Shown here piece by piece: positions 1 to 6,298 of a stretch of DNA of 10,079 bases. A program made the translations under genes and the position numbers. The DNA is taken from NCBI GenBank assembly GCA_964531805.1, contig CAZHGE010000095.1, positions 1-10,079 of the forward strand. The letters are read 5' to 3'. Each line of letters starts with the position of its first letter. Position 1 is the stretch's first letter. Source of the stretch: RGIG8767 sp964531805 (GTDB taxonomy: Bacteria; Bacillota; Clostridia; Lachnospirales; Lachnospiraceae). The notes under the pieces were generated by a model. The model had not been told where the DNA came from, ran no database searches, and saw nothing but the letters and a program-made list of their open reading frames with translations.

Positions 1-689
1 ATGATGTAGTAGTTGGTATGGTTAATGGTCTTATCAAAGATCAGAACATTACAGTTCCCGTAGCTCTTCACTTAGATCATGGTTCATACGATCACTGCTA
101 CAAATGTATCGAAGCAGGTTTCTCTTCAGTAATGTTTGATGGTTCTCACTATCCAATCGAAGAAAACGTTGAGAAGACAAAAGAAATCGTAGCTGCAGCT
201 CACGCTAAGGGAATTTCTGTAGAAGCAGAAGTTGGTTCTATCGGTGGTGAAGAAGACGGCGTTGTAGGTATGGGTGAATGTGCAGATCCTAACGAATGTA
301 AAGCTGTTGCAGATTTAGGTGTAGACTTCTTAGCAGCTGGTATCGGTAACATCCATGGAAAATATCCTGCAAACTGGGCAGGTTTATCTTTCGAAACTCT
401 TGATGCTATTCAGCAGTTAACAGGAGAAATGCCATTAGTTCTTCACGGCGGTACAGGTATTCCTACAGAAATGATCCAGAAAGCAATCTCTTTAGGTGTT
501 GCTAAGATCAACGTTAATACAGAATGTCAGTTAGCTTTCGCGGCTGCTACACGTAAGTACATCGAAGATGGAAAAGATTTAGAAGGTAAAGGATTCGATC
601 CTCGTAAACTTCTTGCTCCTGGTTTCGAAGCAATCAAAGCAACTGTTAAAGAAAAAATGGAAATCTTTGGTTCTGTAAATAAGGCTTAA
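1..689 (+). CDS. fba: Class II fructose-1,6-bisphosphate aldolase, 5'-truncated by window edge
   Basis: Cytosolic zinc-dependent aldolase that interconverts fructose-1,6-bisphosphate with glyceraldehyde-3-phosphate and dihydroxyacetone phosphate in glycolysis and gluconeogenesis. The reading frame is open to the window edge (codons from base 3), so the ATG at 18 is internal; roughly 60 N-terminal residues are missing from a usual length near 285-290. Seen directly: the HLDHG zinc-site motif (69-83), the GGEEDG stretch, GNIHG with its metal-binding His at 354-356, and LHGGTG with another zinc His at 444-446 and the phosphate-binding Gly-rich loop, then KINVNTE. These are the class II signature blocks in the expected order. 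Codon use is narrow (GGT, GCA/GCT, AAA, GAA, CGT), as in the dnaK start, which fits high expression. A strong terminator follows 10 bases after the stop. Tagatose-bisphosphate aldolase is the close alternative. Confidence 0.96.
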   Translation, partial: DVVVGMVNGLIKDQNITVPVALHLDHGSYDHCYKCIEAGFSSVMFDGSHYPIEENVEKTKEIVAAAHAKGISVEAEVGSIGGEEDGVVGMGECADPNECKAVADLGVDFLAAGIGNIHGKYPANWAGLSFETLDAIQQLTGEMPLVLHGGTGIPTEMIQKAISLGVAKINVNTECQLAFAAATRKYIEDGKDLEGKGFDPRKLLAPGFEAIKATVKEKMEIFGSVNKA

Positions 690-699
690 TGCTTTACAT

Positions 700-731
700 A
701 AAAAGGTCAGTTCAAATGAACTGACCTTTTT
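700..731 (+). terminator. Intrinsic terminator of the aldolase gene
   Basis: Perfect 15-bp inverted repeat: arms 700-714 and 717-731 with only two unpaired bases between, so the real hairpin has a slightly larger loop. The GC core (GGTCAG/CTGACC) is flanked by an A-run on the left and T-run 727-731 on the right. It lies 10 bases after the aldolase stop codon. The A-run means it could also stop transcription arriving from the other side. Confidence 0.9.
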
Positions 732-751
732 GATTTCCTATAAAAGGGAGG

Positions 752-780
752 ATGCCAAGCAAACTCTGTTTGCTTGGCAT
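752..780 (+). repeat. Second perfect hairpin behind the aldolase terminator
   Basis: Perfect 13-bp inverted repeat (arms 752-764 and 768-780, loop TCT) starting 20 bases after the terminator. It is followed by TTATTA, not a T-run, so it is a poor intrinsic terminator alone. It could be a backup terminator, an mRNA 3'-end stabiliser or a small-RNA fold. The rest of the gap up to 914 is AT-rich with no gene or convincing promoter that I can see. Confidence 0.7.
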
Positions 781-914
781 TTATTATGAAAAAGTTATTA
801 TTAACACTTTGAATCTGTCTTTATCTTATATTGAAAGTATACGCAATAAAAATGGATAAAAAATGTTCCTTGCGTGAAGTTTTTTTAAATTAAATATGAA
901 CAAAAAATGAACGA

Positions 915-942
915 AAAAAAGCGGTTAAAAAACCGCTTTTTT
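915..942 (-). terminator. Intrinsic terminator of ppiB (probably bidirectional)
   Basis: Perfect 12-bp inverted repeat: arms 915-926 and 931-942 around an AAAA loop, with a GCGGTT/AACCGC core. On the minus strand the A-run 914-920 becomes the U-tract, two bases after the ppiB stop codon. Because the other arm ends in six T's, it should also terminate plus-strand transcription leaking from the aldolase gene. Confidence 0.88.
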
Positions 943-944
943 AA

Positions 945-1466
945 CTACATTTTTTCTGGTTCCGGATATTCCACACCAAATGTATCCACTGTCATGGACT
1001 TGATTTTCTGTTCCTCTAAAGGACGATCAGAGTAGTTTGTTGCTGTTTCAGCAATCTTATTTACTACATCCATACCTTCGATTACTTTACCGAATGCAGC
1101 ATAACCGCCATCTAAATGAGGAGATGTTTTGTGCATGATAAAGAACTGTGAACCTGCTGAGTCTGGGTGCATAGCTCTTGCCATGGAAAGAACACCTTCT
1201 GTATGTTTGAGATCATTTGCAAAACCGTTCTGTGCAAACTCACCTTTGATGGAATAGCCTGGGCCGCCCATGCCCGTTCCATCCGGGCAGCCGCCCTGGA
1301 TCATAAAGCCTTTGATGACACGGTGGAAGATTAAACCATCGTAATAGTTTTTCTGAATTAAAGAAATAAAGTTATTTACGGAAATAGGTGCGATTTCAGG
1401 ATATAATTCAGCTTTCATCACGTCACCATTTTCCATTGTAATAGTAACAATAGGATTCTGTGCCAT
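945..1466 (-). CDS. ppiB: Peptidyl-prolyl cis-trans isomerase, cyclophilin type
   Basis: Predicted cytosolic cyclophilin of 173 residues that speeds cis-trans isomerisation of Xaa-Pro bonds in folding proteins. No signal peptide is visible. The single cyclophilin domain fills the protein: FHRVIKGFMIQGG at 47-59 carries the catalytic Arg49 (human CypA Arg55), SAGSQFFI at 103-110 supplies the substrate-pocket Gln and Phe residues, and HLDGGYAAFGKVIEGM (117-132) closes the barrel. The position of CypA Trp121 appears to be His, a bacterial-type change usually linked to weak cyclosporin binding (family knowledge). The ATG has an AAAGGA ribosome binding site a few bases upstream. The gene is monocistronic, divergent from the acetyltransferase gene, with its own promoter and terminator. 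Confidence 0.96.
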   Translation of the reverse strand: MAQNPIVTITMENGDVMKAELYPEIAPISVNNFISLIQKNYYDGLIFHRVIKGFMIQGGCPDGTGMGGPGYSIKGEFAQNGFANDLKHTEGVLSMARAMHPDSAGSQFFIMHKTSPHLDGGYAAFGKVIEGMDVVNKIAETATNYSDRPLEEQKIKSMTVDTFGVEYPEPEKM

Positions 1467-1496
1467 AATTGTTAGTCCTTTCTTTTTAAAAATAAA

Positions 1497-1511
1497 CCGG
1501 AAGTATTCCGG
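1497..1511 (-). promoter_or_regulatory. Palindrome in the ppiB leader (possible operator or 5' hairpin)
   Basis: Perfect inverted repeat CCGGAA-GTA-TTCCGG just downstream of the predicted ppiB -10 box, covering about +3 to +17 of the transcript. It is GC-rich in AT-rich surroundings. Position and symmetry fit either a repressor site or an mRNA-stabilising 5' hairpin. The binding factor is unknown to me. Confidence 0.4.
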
Positions 1512-1520
1512 CGCAAAAGT

Positions 1521-1549
1521 ATTTTATCATACTCTATATATTTGTGCAA
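1521..1549 (-). promoter_or_regulatory. Predicted sigma-A promoter of ppiB
   Basis: On the minus strand, -35 TTGCAC (1544-1549), 17-base spacer, -10 TAAAAT (1521-1526). The -10 is good and the -35 weak; TTTGCA with an 18-base spacer is an equivalent reading. It lies 55-83 bases upstream of the ppiB start. Confidence 0.55.
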
Positions 1550-1657
1550 AATGAAATATAAGTATCGAAAAAGAATACAAAATCCGTTATCATAGAGGAG
1601 GATATAAAAATAGAAAATTTTACGGATAAATCTGAATGAAACAGGAAAGAAGACCAT

Positions 1658-2419
1658 ATGCTTAGAAAGACAGTTTGGTGTTTGAAAGAGAATTGTAATG
1701 AAAAATTAATGGGAATGTTGCCGCTTGAAAAAGAAGGTGTGTTGTATTTATCCGATGATGCGGATCTATTAACTTTTTTACAGTCGCAGGGATGCTATAC
1801 CGTGGCGGTATATCATGAAGGCGTGAGCGGACTTCTGACTGGAACGCAGTATGCGGTGGAAGGGACGGAAGATGTTGAGTGGGAATATCTGCAGAAGGTT
1901 TATCAGCGTTTTGCTGGTGAGCCTTGGGATATCACACAGACGCCAAGATGTACATTGAGGGAGATGAGTGAAAAGGATGTTGACGATTTATATAAATTGT
2001 ATGAAAGTCCGTTGGTGACACGGTATATGGAAGGGCTGTTTTCGGATAAAGAACAGGAAAAGCAGTATATTCGGGATTATATAAAAAATGTTTATGAATA
2101 TTATGGATTTGGAACATGGCTGGTTCATCGGAAAGAGGATGGAAAATTAATCGGGCGTGCCGGTTTTAATTATCGTCCCGGTTTTGAAGAAGTGGAACTG
2201 GGATTTGTAATTGGCGAGCCCTATTGGAGAAATGGCTATGCTTATGAGATATGCAGCCACTTAATGGAAATTGGAAGAACTGTCTATGAACTTGATACAG
2301 TACAAGCATTGGTAAAAAAAGAAAATGAAGCTTCCATACATCTTCTGGAAAAACTGGGATTTCATTTTAAAGAAGAAATCATTTGGGACGGGGAAGTATA
2401 TCAGAGGTATCTGGCATAA
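1658..2419 (+). CDS. GNAT-family N-acetyltransferase (RimJ/RimL-like) with extra N-terminal domain
   Basis: Predicted acetyl-CoA-dependent N-acetyltransferase of 253 residues; substrate unknown. The C-terminal part (about 97-253) is a RimJ/RimL-type GNAT domain: TPRCTLREMSEKDVDDLYKLY opens it, VELGFVIG (179-186) is strand 4, YWRNGYA (189-195) is the acetyl-CoA pyrophosphate loop, and NEASIHLLEKLGF (223-235) is the usual C-terminal motif. These modules are normally about 150-180 residues, so residues 1-95 are additional. That part has alternating hydrophobic strands (GVLYLSDD, CYTVAVYHEG, QYAVEG) and resembles one half of a Rossmann-like or HAD-like fold; this is only a resemblance. The ATG follows AGGAAAG at normal spacing. 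The gene is divergent from ppiB and I see no convincing terminator behind it. Confidence 0.88.
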   Translation: MLRKTVWCLKENCNEKLMGMLPLEKEGVLYLSDDADLLTFLQSQGCYTVAVYHEGVSGLLTGTQYAVEGTEDVEWEYLQKVYQRFAGEPWDITQTPRCTLREMSEKDVDDLYKLYESPLVTRYMEGLFSDKEQEKQYIRDYIKNVYEYYGFGTWLVHRKEDGKLIGRAGFNYRPGFEEVELGFVIGEPYWRNGYAYEICSHLMEIGRTVYELDTVQALVKKENEASIHLLEKLGFHFKEEIIWDGEVYQRYLA

Positions 2420-2420
2420 C

Positions 2421-2449
2421 TTGCAATATCAAAAAAATCGACTTATAAT
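2421..2449 (+). promoter_or_regulatory. Predicted sigma-A promoter of the flippase gene
   Basis: -35 TTGCAA (2421-2426), 17-base spacer, perfect -10 TATAAT (2444-2449), starting two bases after the acetyltransferase stop. This leaves a leader of about 85 bases before the flippase ATG. A second perfect TATAAT at 2513-2518 has no good -35 partner and may be an alternative or chance -10. Confidence 0.7.
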
Positions 2450-2541
2450 TCATTCATAGGTATTAAACACTGTGGCATATTACGAGCCATCTTAGTGGGC
2501 AAAAAAATAGTTTATAATAGAATTGACATATAGGATATCAC

Positions 2542-4200
2542 ATGGGCAATAATAAAAAAGGCGGATTCATTATGCAGGCCGGTATATTAGCGGCGGCAGG
2601 AATCGTAGTCAGATTGATTGGAATTTTATATAGAAGCCCGTTAGTTGCAATCATTGGGGATGAAGGAAATGGGTATTATAATACGGCATATGCGATTTAT
2701 ACCATCATTTTACTGGTTTCGTCCTATAGTATTCCATCGGCACTTTCTAAGGTAATTGCAGCAAGACTTGCTAAAAGAGAGTATCGGAATGCGCAGAGGA
2801 TATTTCATTGTGCATTTATTTATGTGATTGTGGTTGGCGGTATTGGAAGTGCGGCATGTTTTTTTGGCGCAGAACTGTTTGTGGGACAAAATTCAGCAGC
2901 GGTACTGCGTGTATTTGCACCGACTATTTTTTTATCAGGCTTATTAGGAGTGCTTCGAGGATATTTTCAGGCACATAGAACCATGCTGCAGACCTCACTG
3001 TCTCAGATTTTAGAACAGATATTTAACGCAGGAATCAGTATTTTAGCTGCGTATCTTTTGATGCAGGTGGTAGTAGAACAGGATACGACTACCCAGGCAA
3101 TCTATGGTGCTGCGGGAAGTGCACTTGGAACGGGAAGCGGTGTACTGATTGCCTTGATTTTTATGTGGCTGATTTATCTGCTGAATCGTCCCTCTATTCA
3201 AAAAAGACTCAGTAAAGACCGGACAAAAGAAGTACTGTCCTATGGGCAGGTGTTTGGAATTATCATCGGTATGGTAACTCCGGTCATTTTAAGCACCTTC
3301 ATCTACAATCTGAACACAGTGTCAAACCTTAAGTTTTATCAGGGATTGATGCAGATGTTTAAAGGCTATGATGAAGTGCAGGCTACTACGAATTATGGTC
3401 TGTATTCTGGGAAAGCCATGCAGATTATTAATATTCCAGTAGCCATAGCGTCTTCTATGTCAGCGGCTATTATTCCTACAATTGCACGGACTTATGAAGT
3501 ACACGCAAGGGAAGAGACCAATTATAAGATTGCTCAGGCCATTAAAGTAACGATGCTGATTTCCATTCCATCGGCAGTTGGTTTGTTTGTACTGGCAAAG
3601 CCCATCGTACTGCTTTTATATCCACAGAAAGCCAGTGTAGATATTGTAGCAGCGTTAATACGGACTATGGCAGTGGCAGTTGTTTTTTATGCATTATCTA
3701 CGCTTACCAATGCAGTGTTACAGGGCACAGGAAAGGTAAATAAGCCGGTTACCCATGCATTATTTGCATTGATTATACAGACCCTGATTTTAGTACCTTT
3801 ATTGTTGTATACGAATTTAGATTTGTATGCTCTGTGTATAGCGACGGTGTTATATTCGTTCTTAATGTGCATTATGAATGGATATTCTATAAAGAAGCAT
3901 TTAAGTTATGATCAAGAAATGTTCCGTACATTCTTGCTTCCGTTCTTGGCTGCTTTGGGGATGGGAATTGTGACGGCAGGTGTTTACTATGGTTTGGCAA
4001 AAGGTATGGAACTGGCAGGATTTACGGGTTCAGAGATGTTACAAAACATCATCTGTTTAATTCCAAGTCTGATTGCGGCAGTGCTCACGTATTTTGCTTT
4101 AGCAATTAAATCGGGTGCAATTCGTAAAAATGAATTAAAATCTATGCCAAAAGGTCATATATTGTTAAGGGTTGCTCAGAAACTACATCTGATTCATTAA
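2542..4200 (+). CDS. MurJ/SpoVB-like polysaccharide or lipid II flippase (MOP superfamily)
   Basis: Integral membrane protein of 552 residues in the PST/MurJ branch of the MOP exporter superfamily, like B. subtilis YtgP (MurJ) and SpoVB. Such proteins flip undecaprenyl-linked precursors (lipid II or surface-polysaccharide units) outward across the cytoplasmic membrane. Hydrophobic segments run along almost the whole length, consistent with the usual 14 helices. The N-terminal block is typical: QAGILAAAGIVVRLIGILYR, with Arg24 and Arg31, then GDEGNGYYNTAYAIYTI and SSYSIPSALSKVIAARL. The ATG at 2542 has a weak AGGA site; the ATG at 2572 would cut into the conserved N-terminus. Two promoter-like -10 boxes precede it. 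Whether it serves vegetative lipid II, sporulation cortex or capsule cannot be told from sequence, so no gene symbol is given. Confidence 0.9.
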   Translation: MGNNKKGGFIMQAGILAAAGIVVRLIGILYRSPLVAIIGDEGNGYYNTAYAIYTIILLVSSYSIPSALSKVIAARLAKREYRNAQRIFHCAFIYVIVVGGIGSAACFFGAELFVGQNSAAVLRVFAPTIFLSGLLGVLRGYFQAHRTMLQTSLSQILEQIFNAGISILAAYLLMQVVVEQDTTTQAIYGAAGSALGTGSGVLIALIFMWLIYLLNRPSIQKRLSKDRTKEVLSYGQVFGIIIGMVTPVILSTFIYNLNTVSNLKFYQGLMQMFKGYDEVQATTNYGLYSGKAMQIINIPVAIASSMSAAIIPTIARTYEVHAREETNYKIAQAIKVTMLISIPSAVGLFVLAKPIVLLLYPQKASVDIVAALIRTMAVAVVFYALSTLTNAVLQGTGKVNKPVTHALFALIIQTLILVPLLLYTNLDLYALCIATVLYSFLMCIMNGYSIKKHLSYDQEMFRTFLLPFLAALGMGIVTAGVYYGLAKGMELAGFTGSEMLQNIICLIPSLIAAVLTYFALAIKSGAIRKNELKSMPKGHILLRVAQKLHLIH

Positions 4201-4218
4201 AAAGAAGTAGATTTTTTT
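4183..4218 (+). terminator. Weak candidate terminator at the end of the flippase gene
   Basis: CTACATC (4183-4189) can pair with GAAGTAG (4204-4210) with one mismatch, followed by seven T's (4212-4218). The hairpin starts inside the last codons and its T-run merges with the next promoter's -35 box. The stem is short, so readthrough is likely. Confidence 0.3.
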
Positions 4219-4244
4219 GACATATGGTTGTACAATGATATGAT
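4217..4244 (+). promoter_or_regulatory. Strong sigma-A promoter of the lipoprotein gene
   Basis: Perfect -35 TTGACA (4217-4222), 16-base spacer, -10 TATGAT (4239-4244). The predicted transcription start is near 4250-4252, which rules out the in-frame ATG at 4248 as the usual start and leaves a leader of about 24 bases holding a GGGGAG ribosome binding site. Confidence 0.75.
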
Positions 4245-4274
4245 GTAATGACTTCGTTTGGGGAGAAGACAAAT

Positions 4275-5378
4275 ATGCAAAAGAAATTATTGGGAGCGTT
4301 GTCCATTTCCTGTGCATTGCTGCTCGCAGCATGTGCACCGCAGACAAATACTCCTGAACAGAATATAGAAGAAAATACTTCACAGGAAGCGGAAGAGGTA
4401 GTAGAAGAAGTTACTGCTGTTAGTACACTGACGGGACTTCCAGTGACGGAGACAATCCGCAATCAGAGACCGCTTGCTGTTATGTTAAATAATATAGAAG
4501 AAGGATGCCCTCAGTCGGGAACAGAAGAGGCGGCTATTATTTATGAAGTGCCAGTTGAAGGGCGAATTACCCGTCTGATGGGAATTTTTGAGGATTACAA
4601 TAATATAGAAAAAATAGGTTCTATCCGAAGCAGCAGGGACTATTTTGTATACTTCGCAATGGAATATGATGCGTTGTATGCTCACTTTGGACAGGCTACT
4701 CCTTATGTGGGAGATTTGCTTAATTCTGACCGCGTGGATAATATTAGTGGTGCTGTTTCCGGAATTGATAAGCCTGCATCACATTCTTTCTACCGTTCTA
4801 CGGATAGAAAAGCACCTCACAATGTTTATATTGATCAAGAAGGACTCATTCAGGATATTGAGAAGTTTGCTTATCGGACAGAGCATGACGATTCTTATGT
4901 CGAAAAATTTGTTTTTGCAGAGAATGGAACAGATACTTTATATTCTTCAAAAACAGATGCATCTGTTTTGTATCCAGGGGGAAAAGGTACAGATGACGCG
5001 AATGGTTTTTCAAGAGTACAGGCTAGATTTGAATACAATCCGGAAGATCAGTTGTATTACCGTTATCAGTACGGCGCGGAGCATATTGACGAGGTAACAG
5101 GTAATCAGCTGGCAGTAACAAATGTTATTTTCCAGTATTGTCATGGAGAAGTAAGGGATGCAGATGATTATCTTGCATTTGGCTGTCATGGTGACAATGG
5201 ATATAAAGTGCAGGTGTTTACTGGCGGCAAGATGATTGAGGGAACATGGAGACGTATTTATGATAATACTCCGGCTGAATATCTGGATGCGGATGGGAAT
5301 CCGATTCAGTTGAATCCAGGTAAGACCTGGATTTGTATTGTATGGGATGAGTACGGTTCCGATGTAGTGGTTGAATAG
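4275..5378 (+). CDS. DUF3048 (YerB-like) lipoprotein
   Basis: Predicted membrane-anchored extracellular lipoprotein of 367 residues; biochemical function unknown. From the ATG at 4275 the protein starts with a textbook lipoprotein signal: MQKK, a hydrophobic core, and LAAC with lipidated Cys20. An acidic linker (about 21-48) follows. The N-terminal DUF3048 domain begins with TLTGLP (51-56), then RPLAVMLNN, CPQSG, EVPVEGRITRLMGIF (91-105) and IGSIRSSRDYF (114-124), blocks I recognise from YerB-like proteins. The C-terminal subdomain carries the GTWRRIYDNTP and LNPGKTWICIVW blocks. The 4275 start is preferred because its GGGGAG site is well spaced and the promoter puts the transcript start at about 4251; beginning at 4248 would add nine residues before the signal peptide. 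The CobS-like gene follows after 14 bases, so the two are probably cotranscribed. Confidence 0.88.
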   Translation: MQKKLLGALSISCALLLAACAPQTNTPEQNIEENTSQEAEEVVEEVTAVSTLTGLPVTETIRNQRPLAVMLNNIEEGCPQSGTEEAAIIYEVPVEGRITRLMGIFEDYNNIEKIGSIRSSRDYFVYFAMEYDALYAHFGQATPYVGDLLNSDRVDNISGAVSGIDKPASHSFYRSTDRKAPHNVYIDQEGLIQDIEKFAYRTEHDDSYVEKFVFAENGTDTLYSSKTDASVLYPGGKGTDDANGFSRVQARFEYNPEDQLYYRYQYGAEHIDEVTGNQLAVTNVIFQYCHGEVRDADDYLAFGCHGDNGYKVQVFTGGKMIEGTWRRIYDNTPAEYLDADGNPIQLNPGKTWICIVWDEYGSDVVVE

Positions 5379-5392
5379 AGAGAAGGACAATA

Positions 5393-6160
5393 ATGAAAAC
5401 AATTTGGAATAGTTTTTTAATGGCATTTTCCACGTATTCCATAAGTCCAAAGACAAAGATGGAACGCAGTAAAGAGAATACAGCATGTATTTTGGTGTTT
5501 ATTCCTCTTATTGGTGCCATTATTGGATTAGTAATAAGTGGCTGGGCAGTTGCATATCCTTATTTATGTAATTATCCTGTTTTACCGGCAGTGGTTTGTG
5601 CGGTATTACCTAGTATTTTATCGGGGGGATCACATTTGGATGGCTTTTTCCGTACAGTGGATGCCATGTGTTCCCATCAGCCACGGGAAAAGAAGTTACA
5701 GATTTTAGAAGACTCTCATGGTGGATATTTTGCTATCATTGTGTGTGTGTGCTACTTTATGCTGGCAATTGGTATTTGGAGTGAGATGCCGATAGATGGT
5801 TTGTTTATACTGGCATATGGATTTGTTATATCCAGAGCATTGTATGGCTTTTCTATTCTGATCTCTAAACATGCAAAAGAGAGTAAGTGTTCTGCATATC
5901 TGCCAGAAGGTATTTTGAAATATGTTCAGATTTTTATCATGTTATTGTATGTTGGGATATGTGCAGTGTCCATGATGCGTTTGAACCGTGGAGTGGCAAT
6001 TGCATGTTTAGCTGGAGCTGCCATTTCTTTTCTTTATTATATTATTGTTTCTTACAAAGAATTTGGCGGTGTAACAGAGGACAGTGCGGGATTTTTTGTT
6101 CAGATATGTGAAGTGGTAATTCCGTTGGCAGCATTGATTGCGTACAAACGCTGGTGGTAA
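5393..6160 (+). CDS. Divergent CobS-like membrane protein (adenosylcobinamide-GDP ribazoletransferase family)
   Basis: Polytopic membrane protein of 255 residues, the usual CobS length. CobS joins adenosylcobinamide-GDP to alpha-ribazole (or its phosphate), the last assembly stage of cobalamin. Family features seen: FIPLIGAIIGL (36-46), SGGSHLDGFFRTVDAM (77-92), REKKLQILEDSHGGYFAI (98-115), the ISRA segment (146-149), GGVTEDSAGFFVQICE (225-240). Three segments depart from my memory of the family: the N-terminal RxPxP block reads SISPK, the HxDGxxDxxD block has Arg87 (codon CGT, 5651-5653) for the middle Asp, and GGxTGD has Glu229 for the second Gly. No other cobalamin gene or visible cobalamin riboswitch is in the window. 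The ATG has an AGAAGGA site, 14 bases after the lipoprotein gene; a terminator follows. It may be a low-activity CobS or a paralogue with another substrate, so I withhold the symbol. Confidence 0.82.
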   Translation: MKTIWNSFLMAFSTYSISPKTKMERSKENTACILVFIPLIGAIIGLVISGWAVAYPYLCNYPVLPAVVCAVLPSILSGGSHLDGFFRTVDAMCSHQPREKKLQILEDSHGGYFAIIVCVCYFMLAIGIWSEMPIDGLFILAYGFVISRALYGFSILISKHAKESKCSAYLPEGILKYVQIFIMLLYVGICAVSMMRLNRGVAIACLAGAAISFLYYIIVSYKEFGGVTEDSAGFFVQICEVVIPLAALIAYKRWW

Positions 6161-6195
6161 TTCAGAATAACATAGTAGTAATTACATAAAAAGAT

Positions 6196-6240
6196 AAAAG
6201 TGAGGGAGGTCTCTTAGGTGGTCGCCCTTACTTTTTGTTT
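6196..6240 (+). terminator. Intrinsic terminator after the CobS-like gene
   Basis: Arms 6196-6206 and 6225-6235 (AAAAGTGAGGG with CCCTTACTTTT) form 11 pairs including one G-T, around an 18-base loop, followed by TTTTTGTTT. It lies 36 bases after the stop codon and should end the lipoprotein/CobS-like transcript before uppP. Confidence 0.75.
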
Positions 6241-6298
6241 ACATCTTAGAGAAAGAACGCGTAATAAAAATGGGGGATAGTCTCATAGGAGGAAAAGT

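Noticed and set aside
752..859. Small frame beginning ATGCCAAGC right after a GGGAGG sequence (35 codons)
   Set aside because: The Shine-Dalgarno-like sequence touches the ATG with no spacing, the first codons are entirely the perfect hairpin, and the peptide has no recognisable features.
2523..2528. Perfect TTGACA just before the flippase start
   Set aside because: A matching -10 would fall inside the coding region and none is present at proper spacing; a chance hexamer.
4645..5097. 150-codon open frame on the plus strand inside the lipoprotein gene
   Set aside because: It is a shifted-frame shadow of the DUF3048 coding sequence: no ribosome binding site, no recognisable domain, while the host frame carries conserved motifs throughout.
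5010..5520. Two long minus-strand open frames across the lipoprotein/CobS-like junction
   Set aside because: Antisense shadows in AT-rich DNA. They cross two well-supported genes, lack ribosome binding sites and show no recognisable motif.
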